Shown here: positions 31,141 through 36,831 of the stretch, piece after piece | Numbering within the stretch: position 1 is the stretch's first letter | Layout of the letters: every line of letters begins with the position of its first letter | From: Kiritimatiellia bacterium | GTDB lineage: Bacteria > Verrucomicrobiota > Kiritimatiellia > RFP12 > UBA1067 | Direction: 5' to 3' | NCBI GenBank assembly: GCA_017525225.1 | Contig: JAFXTB010000024.1 | Location: 1 to 36,831, forward strand | DNA length: 36,831 nucleotides | Notes under the pieces: generated by a model | The model's input: only the letters and a program-made list of their open reading frames with translations | Database searches by the model: none | What the model was told of the DNA's origin: nothing | Program-made: the position numbers and the translations under genes

Positions 31141-33080
31141 TTCCGGCGCAGAAAAGTGACAAGGCAGAGCAGCCCGGAAAGGACCGTGAACGTAAGCGCC
31201 ACGCAGCGGTGGCTCCACAGCAGGAAGTGCTGCCCCTCCATGCCGAAGACCGTCATCATCGGCATGACGGCCGTGAACACCGTGCCGGCCGCGAAAAGCA
31301 CCCACACCGCCCATACGACGGCAGGCAGGGTGCGCTCCGTACGCACGTGCTGGCGGAAGAACGCAAGCAGCGCCAGCGAGGCGGCGAGCGCGCCACCCGC
31401 GACCATGTGCAGCACGATCCACCACCAGGTCATGCCGCCGCACAGCCAGCCCACCACGCCGGAGACGGCGAGATAGGCGATGGAGGCGACCATCACCGCG
31501 TCCAACACGAAGCGGAACGCGCCCCAGATGAAGTCGAGCGTCCCCTCTGCGATCTGCCCGCAGAGCCTCCTGAGCGCAACTGCGGCGGCCGCCGCCGCGA
31601 AGAGACAGAGGATGCCGAAGACTGTCCATAGCACAACCTTGAAGAGCGGACGGAACATGAACACCATGCCGAAGAAGCGGTGGTAGATGCTGTCCGCCCC
31701 GAGGAACTTAGACTGGCATACCGGCTCGCCGCGCGAACCATCGGGATATACAGGCACGATCTTGCCGAAGAAGAAGCTCGAATCCGCGGTATGGCAGTCC
31801 GCGCACTTGACGGGCCTTGCGCCGCGAGCCTGGCGGGCGGGCCTGACATCGTGCGCGAACGGCCACCATACCGGATCCGCGCCGGGGGCGGTCCAGGCCA
31901 TGCGGCATGGGCGTATCACCCCGTCGCCGCAGCGCGCGAACACTGGCTCCACGATGTACGGCACGTCCGTAGCCCACTGGGCGCGGCCGTAGATGCCGAT
32001 GCGGTTGGCACGGGCCGTGCGCACCTGGGCGAGACCGCCGCCTGCCGTCACGCCGGAATGGCACACCGTGCAGGAGAGCTTCTCGAAGTGGACCGTCGGG
32101 AAGCCGGCATGGACGGGACGCGGTCCTGCGCCCTTCGGCTCGAGATGGCACGATGCGCAGCTCTTCGTCTTCATGCGATGGTCGATGCCGTTGTGGTGGC
32201 AGTCCACGCACTTCATGCCGCGCTGCAGATGCACGTCGCCCTGTATCTCGTGCGACGCCATGCCCTTCTCGGTCACGGCGTGGCACGCGAGGCAGCGTTC
32301 GTTCTTCGGCTTGCCCACCGCGAACGTGCAGCGTCCGCGGGAATCGAACTTCGAAAGGTCGTACTTCACGTTCTCCGGCACGCGGAAGAGATGGTCGTCC
32401 TTGTTCTCGCTGATGAAGGGGTCCCAGGCGTCGTCAAGCCGCTCGTTCATGCCGCCTACGTCGCCAAAGCCCGACGCCGCGGTGGCCGCGCCCCTGAAGT
32501 TCTCGCGCAGCACCTGGCGGGCCCATTCGCTTGAATCGTATGCCGTCTGCTGGTGGCATGCGAGACAGTTCACCTCGAGCGGCCCTGTCACGAACCAGCG
32601 GCTCTTCTCGCCGCCCACCTCGTCCATGGCGCGCGGGTCGCTGCCGATACCGCCGCCCGGGAACGTGCGTCCGAAAGCCTTGGTCCACTGCCAGGCAGTC
32701 ATGCCGATCTCGGCCGGAGACTTCGTTCCGGGCAGCCCGCAGAGCGACAGCGCCGTGACGGGGCCGTTGGTGCCGTTCACCAGGAACCAGGGTTCGAAGT
32801 TGACGGTGGGCGGCGCATCGTTCGTATCCAGCCCCGTGCGGAAATGGCTCCCGCCGCGCATGGCGGCAACCTCATGGCACTGCCCGCAGGTCTTCACCTG
32901 CGAGATCGGCGCCGGCAGACGGTCCTGCACCGACACCTTGTCGCCGTTGGCGTCGCAAGGCGCGAGCTTGTGCACCGGCACCGTCCGCCCGCCGTTCCAG
33001 TGCGTCCCGGCATCGGCCCAGAGCCACCCGGCGGCACACCCGGCGAGCAGCAGAGGCAGGAATCTTGTTTTCGCGATCAT
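31137..33080 (-). CDS. Seven-heme c-type cytochrome with C-terminal membrane domain
   Basis: A 647-residue membrane-anchored multiheme cytochrome. After a signal sequence (1-22) come seven CxxCH heme-binding sites: CGQCH 65-69, CLACH 172-176, CLACH 263-267, CVDCH 291-295, CASCH 308-312, CTVCH 337-341 and CADCH 426-430. From about residue 470 there are four to five TM helices with histidines that may ligate heme b (for example H559 and H630 by approximate count). This layout, c-hemes in the periplasm and quinone-type membrane helices, suits an electron shuttle between the menaquinone pool and an outer acceptor. The apbE gene overlaps its stop by four bases. Haem-lyase genes are not in the window. 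The start has only a weak Shine-Dalgarno. Confidence 0.9.
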   Translation of the reverse strand: MIAKTRFLPLLLAGCAAGWLWADAGTHWNGGRTVPVHKLAPCDANGDKVSVQDRLPAPISQVKTCGQCHEVAAMRGGSHFRTGLDTNDAPPTVNFEPWFLVNGTNGPVTALSLCGLPGTKSPAEIGMTAWQWTKAFGRTFPGGGIGSDPRAMDEVGGEKSRWFVTGPLEVNCLACHQQTAYDSSEWARQVLRENFRGAATAASGFGDVGGMNERLDDAWDPFISENKDDHLFRVPENVKYDLSKFDSRGRCTFAVGKPKNERCLACHAVTEKGMASHEIQGDVHLQRGMKCVDCHHNGIDHRMKTKSCASCHLEPKGAGPRPVHAGFPTVHFEKLSCTVCHSGVTAGGGLAQVRTARANRIGIYGRAQWATDVPYIVEPVFARCGDGVIRPCRMAWTAPGADPVWWPFAHDVRPARQARGARPVKCADCHTADSSFFFGKIVPVYPDGSRGEPVCQSKFLGADSIYHRFFGMVFMFRPLFKVVLWTVFGILCLFAAAAAAVALRRLCGQIAEGTLDFIWGAFRFVLDAVMVASIAYLAVSGVVGWLCGGMTWWWIVLHMVAGGALAASLALLAFFRQHVRTERTLPAVVWAVWVLFAAGTVFTAVMPMMTVFGMEGQHFLLWSHRCVALTFTVLSGLLCLVTFLRRK

Positions 33081-33105
33081 GGCGTCTTGTCCAATGAGAG
33101 GTGAA

Positions 33106-34089
33106 CTATCGCGAGGCCGCCATGGCCTCGGCGATGGTGACAGGCGCCCCGCCGCGCTTGGCGGACATCTCGGCCGCCTCCATGAAGGCCATTATCTCCA
33201 GCGTCTCCTCGTTCGGGACGGGAACCACGCCCGTGCGGAAGAATTCAACGATCTCCTTCAGCAGCGGCTGGTAGCCCTGGTTGCCGCCGAAGATCACAAG
33301 CGGATTCTTGCGGTCCTTCGGTTTCTCGGGAAGGACGTATCCCGAATATATCCAGCTCTTGCGCTGGAGGCGCAGCTCGCCCATGCGACCGTCCTTCCAC
33401 GTGGCGATGATGACGTCGTCCGAATCGTTGCGGAAGCAGGACACCTTGTCCACGCCCATGCCCATGATCGCCACCAGCGGCTCGAAGCCGTGGATGCCGT
33501 ACCAGGTGTAGAAGTTGTGGGTGCCCTGCTCTTCAAGGGGCGAGGGCGAAATGAGCGCGGCGCCGCGGATGGGGCCATACTCGCCGGCGCGCGCCTTCAC
33601 GGCGACTTCGGAGAACCTGAGCGCCGAGGATGAGAACCACTTCGCGCCTACGGCCTTGCCCGCCTCGTAGATCTTTATGGCGTCCCGGAGGTTGTGCGCG
33701 AGGGGCTTGTCGATGAAGACAGGCTTGCCGCTCGCGAAGACCTCCTTCGCCTGGGCGAGATGCTCGCGGCCGTCGTTCGTCTCAAGCAGCACCACATCTA
33801 CCTTCTTCAGCAGATCCGCGATGGAAGGCACGATCTCCACGCCCATCTCCTGCATCTGCGGCACATACTTGGGATAGCGGTTGGTGGAGGAGATGATGTC
33901 CCGGGACCCCCACTGGTAGGCAGCGACGACGCGGAAGCCGACGACCCCGGGATCCTTGTCCACGTTCATCAGCTTCGTGAAGGCCAGGGCATGGCTTGTA
34001 TCCAGGCCTATCACGCCCACCTTCCTCTCCGGCTCGGCGAATGCCGCCGAAAGCGCCAGCGCGGTGCACGCAAGAACGAGATGCTTCAT
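33106..34089 (-). CDS. Exported Gfo/Idh/MocA-family oxidoreductase
   Basis: A 327-residue protein with a Sec signal (MKHLVLACTALALSAAFA) in front of a Gfo/Idh/MocA fold: KVGVIGLDTSHALAFT (23-38) in place of the G-x-G-x-x-G, then VVLLETNDGREHLAQAKEVF and PVFIDKPLAHNLRDA (the D-K-P variant of the EKP motif). Periplasmic location of an NAD(P)-type enzyme is odd and argues for a tightly bound cofactor. It is first gene of the long leftward run, 25 bases before the cytochrome; AAAAGGAG precedes the ATG. Confidence 0.87.
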   Translation of the reverse strand: MKHLVLACTALALSAAFAEPERKVGVIGLDTSHALAFTKLMNVDKDPGVVGFRVVAAYQWGSRDIISSTNRYPKYVPQMQEMGVEIVPSIADLLKKVDVVLLETNDGREHLAQAKEVFASGKPVFIDKPLAHNLRDAIKIYEAGKAVGAKWFSSSALRFSEVAVKARAGEYGPIRGAALISPSPLEEQGTHNFYTWYGIHGFEPLVAIMGMGVDKVSCFRNDSDDVIIATWKDGRMGELRLQRKSWIYSGYVLPEKPKDRKNPLVIFGGNQGYQPLLKEIVEFFRTGVVPVPNEETLEIMAFMEAAEMSAKRGGAPVTIAEAMAASR

Positions 34090-34127
34090 TTCCTCAGACT
34101 CCTTTTCCTGTTCATGGGAACGCGGTA

Positions 34128-34156
34128 ATTATACCAAACTCCACCCCACAAGGCAA
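34128..34156 (-). promoter_or_regulatory. Promoter of the oxidoreductase/cytochrome/apbE run
   Basis: On the minus strand TTGCCT (34156-34151), 17 bases, TATAAT (34133-34128), about 39 bases before the start at 34089. Gaps between the following genes (25 bases, overlap, 50, 29, 4, 16 bases) suggest one long transcript as far as 24655. Confidence 0.65.
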
Positions 34157-34201
34157 CCGTGCTTGACGCTAGGAATCGTTCCCCTCCCGTCGTGTTCATG
34201 G

Positions 34202-35212
34202 TCACTTGCCTTCAAAGCTCTTCTTTGCGGCAACCACCTGGTCGATCTGCTCCTCGTGCAGCGTCTCGAACTGCGGAAGCGTCTTGACCCACGGTGCGGC
34301 AAGGAATCCCTTCAGCCGAGCCGGGCTGATATGCTCCTTCGCAAACGCCACGGTCGCCGCCATGTTGTCGTCGCAGCTCCAGTTCGACCCCGTCGGCACC
34401 TGGTCGAACCCTGCCTTCTCCAGCGCGACGTATGCGTCGGGGAAGTTGCATTGGCGCCTGCCCTTGAGCGGTAGGCCCAGCGTGAAGTCCCCGCCGTAGT
34501 ACCAGTTGCTCTGCAGGACGCTCTTCGGCATGCGCCGCAGGAACTCGTCCTTGGCATGCCATATCTTGTCGCTCCAGCACCATGCGCGCACGCCGCGCCG
34601 TTCGACCTCCTTCACTATGAACAGGAAGTCGTGCCACCACAGTTCGCCCTGGCGTACGATGGCGATGGAGTGCTTGCGCATGTGTCCGAACGTCTCTTCG
34701 TCGAAGCCTATGTGGAAATAGCGCGGCGTGTCGAAAGCCGATACCACGTCCGCTATCACGTCAGACACGACCCGGTAGTATTCCGGCGTGGAAACCATCA
34801 GGTGGTATTCCTTGAGCCAGATGTCATGCGTCGTCGAGAAGTTCAGCTTGGGGATCGGCTCCAGGCCCTTGGCGCGCAGATCTGCAAGTTTCCGCCGGAA
34901 GCGTTCGACGCCCCATGTACCCTTGACGGCCAGTTCCGGGTGGCTCGGATAGAGCAGCGCCTCCTCGAGGTCGATCACGATGGTGTTCATGCCCCTCGCC
35001 GCCATGCGGTCCGTCAGGCGGTCGAACACACCCTCGTCAAACCGCACATGGTCGGCGGCGGTCATCAGCTTGATGTCCTCACCCTTGTACTTGCCCCACT
35101 TTTCCACGGGGATGTCGCACTGGATGTTCACACCGAAATGCAGCAGGTCACCCCACATGAAGTCCGGTTCTGGAGATGCAGCTTTAACGTTTTTCTTTTG
35201 TTCATCTTTCAT
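34202..35212 (-). CDS. GH20-like glycoside hydrolase domain protein
   Basis: A 336-residue TIM-barrel protein. RYFHIGFDEE (164-173) matches the H-x-G-x-D-E strand of GH20 beta-N-acetylhexosaminidases, with D171 and E172 as candidate catalytic pair; GMNTIVIDLEEALLYPSHPE (74-93) forms the second strand. The usual accessory N-terminal domain and a signal peptide are both missing, so it is shorter than typical GH20 enzymes and may act in the cytosol on imported oligosaccharides. ATG at 35212 is preferred over GTG at 35218 because AAGGG sits about 8 bases upstream of it. It is a separate unit from the run at 34089. The 84-base upstream gap holds no clear promoter. Confidence 0.75.
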   Translation of the reverse strand: MKDEQKKNVKAASPEPDFMWGDLLHFGVNIQCDIPVEKWGKYKGEDIKLMTAADHVRFDEGVFDRLTDRMAARGMNTIVIDLEEALLYPSHPELAVKGTWGVERFRRKLADLRAKGLEPIPKLNFSTTHDIWLKEYHLMVSTPEYYRVVSDVIADVVSAFDTPRYFHIGFDEETFGHMRKHSIAIVRQGELWWHDFLFIVKEVERRGVRAWCWSDKIWHAKDEFLRRMPKSVLQSNWYYGGDFTLGLPLKGRRQCNFPDAYVALEKAGFDQVPTGSNWSCDDNMAATVAFAKEHISPARLKGFLAAPWVKTLPQFETLHEEQIDQVVAAKKSFEGK

Positions 35213-35295
35213 TTTCACGCCCTTCTTTCCTTGCTGTCTCTTGTCATGTTCCTTTCGTCATCGCCCAATTGGCGGCCAGAGATGCAGTTCCATCT

Positions 35296-35865
35296 TCACT
35301 TCGTCACATCGGACCACACCCCGACACGGCGCGTGCGCGCGGCGGCCTGGGCGGCGGCGTAGCGCCTGTCCTTATTGTAGCGGCTCTGACGCGCCAGACC
35401 CTCGCGCACCATCTGCAGGTTGATTTCCGCGCCATCCAGCCAGACCGTGCCCAGAATGCACCCGTACTGGTCGCGCTCGGAATACGTCACGCGCACCGCC
35501 TTGCCGCCGACGAGTGCCTGCAACCGAGCGGCAGATTCGCCTCCGAACGCCGCTTTCGCCTTCGGCGCTTCAATGCCATACAGCCGAATCTTGTAACGAA
35601 CCTTTTGCGTATCCGTGACCCAGATCGTATCGCCATCCGAGACGCGTGTGACGACGCCTGCGATCTCGCGCTTTGCCGCCGGTTCGGACGGCCCGCCCAG
35701 CCGCACGCTGCGTTGACTGAGCGGACGCGCCAGTTCTGCTTCGCCCTTCGTGACGTTCAACTCGGCGGGATAGCCGTTGCGGAAGCTCCTGTGTATGGTA
35801 CGCCCCATCGCGACGGCGCAAACCGCCATCGCGACGATGAACAACATGTTTCCAAACCGCTTCAT
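35296..35865 (-). CDS. Secreted staphylococcal-nuclease-like thermonuclease
   Basis: A 189-residue exported or membrane-tethered SNase-fold protein. A hydrophobic N-terminus (7-20) is followed by a spacer and the OB-fold nuclease from about residue 68: VVTRVSDGDTIWV (71-83), the calcium/catalytic region KIRLYGIEAPK (92-102), E110 in FGGESAARL, then ERDQYGCILGTVWLDGAEIN (130-149). The catalytic Arg/Glu/Arg set seems present (R94, E110, R131 by alignment from memory). It degrades extracellular DNA or RNA. The start has only a weak GGGAT in front and lies 4 bases after a 16-codon ORF at 35870-35920 that may be a coupled leader. Confidence 0.88.
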   Translation of the reverse strand: MKRFGNMLFIVAMAVCAVAMGRTIHRSFRNGYPAELNVTKGEAELARPLSQRSVRLGGPSEPAAKREIAGVVTRVSDGDTIWVTDTQKVRYKIRLYGIEAPKAKAAFGGESAARLQALVGGKAVRVTYSERDQYGCILGTVWLDGAEINLQMVREGLARQSRYNKDRRYAAAQAAARTRRVGVWSDVTK

Positions 35866-35869
35866 GCTT

Positions 35870-35920
35870 CTATCCCGGCGTGCTTAGGCAATGCTCTAGC
35901 GCTTCGCCTATCGTCTGCAT
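35870..35920 (-). CDS. 16-residue ORF upstream of the nuclease, leader-like
   Basis: ATG at 35920 to TAG at 35870 encodes MQTIGEALEHCLSTPG. Its first residues resemble the start of the 44-residue ORF at 36350-36484 (M-x-T-I-x-E-x-x-E-H-C), and GAGCAACC precedes both ATGs. It is either a decayed copy of that gene or a short leader peptide whose stop lies 4 bases from the nuclease start. Low confidence that it is translated. Confidence 0.35.
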   Translation of the reverse strand: MQTIGEALEHCLSTPG

Positions 35921-35941
35921 GGTTGCTCCCCAAGTTTATGT

Positions 35942-36331
35942 CTACTTCCGGACATACTCATGCGTGTTCGGGTCGTAGACGACCTTGCCTTTGTCGGCGG
36001 GCTCGGATTGTGCCGGTTCAGCCGTTCCACTACTTGTAGATTGCGAGCCGGCATTGAAGTCTTGCAGCAATCTGCGCCCCATAGGCGTGTCTAGCGGGAT
36101 AACACATTCCGCACCCTTGCACTTCGGGCAGCAGTTCTTCTTCAAGGTGCAATAGTAGATTATTGCATCAAGCACAAGTATCAGGAACGAGACGACCCAC
36201 AAGAAAGTAACAACCGTTGCCACAAATGCTATAAGCAGCAATATTGTTACCCAACATCCCATGCCAGAAATCTTCGTGGGAGCCCACATGGTCGCCCCAC
36301 ATTTCGTGCAGATGTAACGTGCTTTTGCCAT
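35942..36331 (-). CDS. Zinc-ribbon membrane protein of unknown function
   Basis: A 129-residue protein. An N-terminal CTKC (8-11) and a later CCPKC (67-71) probably share one zinc ion across a hydrophobic hairpin of two TM segments (about 25-59). The cytosolic tail of about 50 residues is Ser/Thr/Glu-rich and ends in a DPNTHEYVRK segment. A strong GGAAGGGG ribosome-binding site precedes the start at 36331. GC content is lower than in the preceding operons, and with its small-ORF neighbours it looks like accessory content. No partner or function is apparent. Confidence 0.82.
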   Translation of the reverse strand: MAKARYICTKCGATMWAPTKISGMGCWVTILLLIAFVATVVTFLWVVSFLILVLDAIIYYCTLKKNCCPKCKGAECVIPLDTPMGRRLLQDFNAGSQSTSSGTAEPAQSEPADKGKVVYDPNTHEYVRK

Positions 36332-36349
36332 CTTGAATTCCCCTTCCTT

Positions 36350-36484
36350 CTACGGCACCTGGACTGTTATCGCGTTCAGCCGTGCCAAGATTTCATGCAG
36401 TTGCGCGATACGATCCTCGAAGAGGCTGACGATGTCCTTGCCGACAAACTGGCAATGCTCTCGCACTTCGTCTATCGTCAACAT
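36350..36484 (-). CDS. 44-residue ORF, small hydrophilic helical protein
   Basis: ATG at 36484 to TAG at 36350. The protein (starts MLTIDEVREHCQFVGKD, later RIAQLHEILARLNAIT) looks like one or two amphipathic helices. It is too short for a standard ORF screen. It lies between the Rpn-like gene tail and the zinc-ribbon gene on the same strand, 18 bases before the latter's start. Only a weak GAGCAACC precedes the ATG. Its N-terminus has a probable truncated relative at 35870-35920. Real coding status is moderate. Confidence 0.5.
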   Translation of the reverse strand: MLTIDEVREHCQFVGKDIVSLFEDRIAQLHEILARLNAITVQVP

Positions 36485-36716
36485 GGTTGCTCATCAAGGT
36501 TCGTTGTGCTACTCCACCATTTTTACTCCAATAGGGACACGCTCTCCCCCTCAATCGTCAGATCCGCTATCCGCCTATTCCGTCTCATGCCTCTGCCCCA
36601 TCGTAAGGGCATCCCGATCCGTCACCGATCAAATCCCTGCCCTACTTAGCAGATCGGTATTGCCACCCCACAGTATGTGGAGTACGGTTACCATGAGGTT
36701 TTCACATCTGCCTTTC
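36485..36716. other. 232-base gap without a clear gene
   Basis: Between the 44-residue ORF and the Rpn-like gene end. One minus-strand ORF (29 codons from about 36622, starting MPLRWGRGM) is present, but no Shine-Dalgarno or similarity is seen. A short 5-bp hairpin, CCACA GTA TGTGG, lies near 36671. Nothing else recognised. Confidence 0.3.
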
Positions 36717-36831
36717 TCACGTCATCGATGCCTGAAGCTTCTTGACCTGCGCAAGCGAGAGACCGGTACACTCGGCGATTTCCTTCAACATTAGCTTACC
36801 ATTGGCAAGCAACCGCTTCGCCGTCGCGATC
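36717..36831 (-). CDS. C-terminus of an Rpn/PD-(D/E)XK nuclease-type protein (partial)
   Basis: The last 37 codons of a gene running in from the right edge. The sequence AKRLLANGKLMLKEIAECTG followed by L-S-L-A-Q-V-K-K-L is the characteristic C-terminal helix-turn-helix-like tail of Rpn family recombination-promoting nuclease/putative transposase proteins. The catalytic domain lies outside the window. The stop is TGA at 36719-36717. Such genes are typical of mobile or accessory regions. Confidence 0.75.
   Translation of the reverse strand, partial: IATAKRLLANGKLMLKEIAECTGLSLAQVKKLQASMT

Noticed and set aside
31141-31629. N-terminal extension of ApbE
   Set aside because: It is antiparallel-frame noise within the cytochrome gene; the GTGA overlap at 31137-31140 fits a coupled start.
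1-36831. tRNA, rRNA or complete insertion sequence
   Set aside because: No cloverleaf, rRNA core or transposase seen in any gap; only an Rpn-type nuclease tail at the right edge.

Overview
This window looks like a chromosomal segment of a Gram-negative, gut-type member of the PVC superphylum (Kiritimatiellota/Lentisphaerota-like). That placement is inferred from gene content: autotransporter-associated beta-strand protein, secreted Gfo/Idh/MocA oxidoreductases, Tat-exported sugar isomerase-like proteins, GH89-like and GH20-like glycosidases, beta-helix lipoprotein, FadL-type porin, multiheme cytochrome with ApbE. No rRNA or tRNA is present to confirm it. Nearly all genes are on the minus strand.

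Region 1 (1-6700) is a visibly AT-richer accessory island built of gene cassettes separated by a recurring intergenic element: degenerate heptamer arrays (GTTAGTG/CACTAAC type), a conserved tag (AACAACGCTCCGCG), and in two cases a 194-bp near-identical block (2552-2745 and 6494-6687). That block carries a plausible leftward promoter with a palindromic operator between -35 and -10. The cassettes are: a GNAT-methyltransferase fusion preceded by a 24-codon DegT-aminotransferase remnant; an XRE regulator with a DUF6922-like small protein and a 29-bp perfect palindrome between them; and a four-gene surface-glycan operon (cytidylyltransferase, Asp/Glu racemase family, LicD, flippase) that probably activates a small ligand, transfers it as a phospho-ligand and exports the decorated glycan.

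Region 2 (6751-17662) is GC-rich. A leftward operon (beta-strand-repeat surface protein, unknown protein, Gfo/Idh/MocA enzyme, GH89-like glycosidase) is transcribed from a good promoter at 13775-13803. Divergent to it is an envelope-stress-like operon (Spy/CpxP-like protein, ECF sigma factor, one-TM putative anti-sigma). Then come a TSCPD protein and an isomerase/oxidoreductase pair with ATGA overlap.

Region 3 (17856-20098) holds a sensor histidine kinase and a lipoprotein, rightward, ending at a strong hairpin. Region 4 (20172-24593) holds a FadL-like porin with a strong promoter overlapped by TGCGACA/TGTCGCA sites, then metallophosphoesterase, glycosyltransferase and metK.

Region 5 (24655-34089) is one long leftward run starting at a promoter at 34128-34156: secreted oxidoreductase, seven-heme membrane cytochrome, ApbE, acyl-CoA ligase, Tat-type isomerase, six-TM protein and beta-helix lipoprotein. 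Region 6 (34202-36831) holds a GH20-like glycosidase, a secreted thermonuclease, a zinc-ribbon membrane protein, small ORFs and the C-terminus of an Rpn-type nuclease.

Catabolism of complex glycans is the shared theme of regions 2 and 5. Surface-glycan variation is the theme of region 1, which is the most likely place for something undescribed. All positions, identities and promoter calls were read by eye; no search was run.
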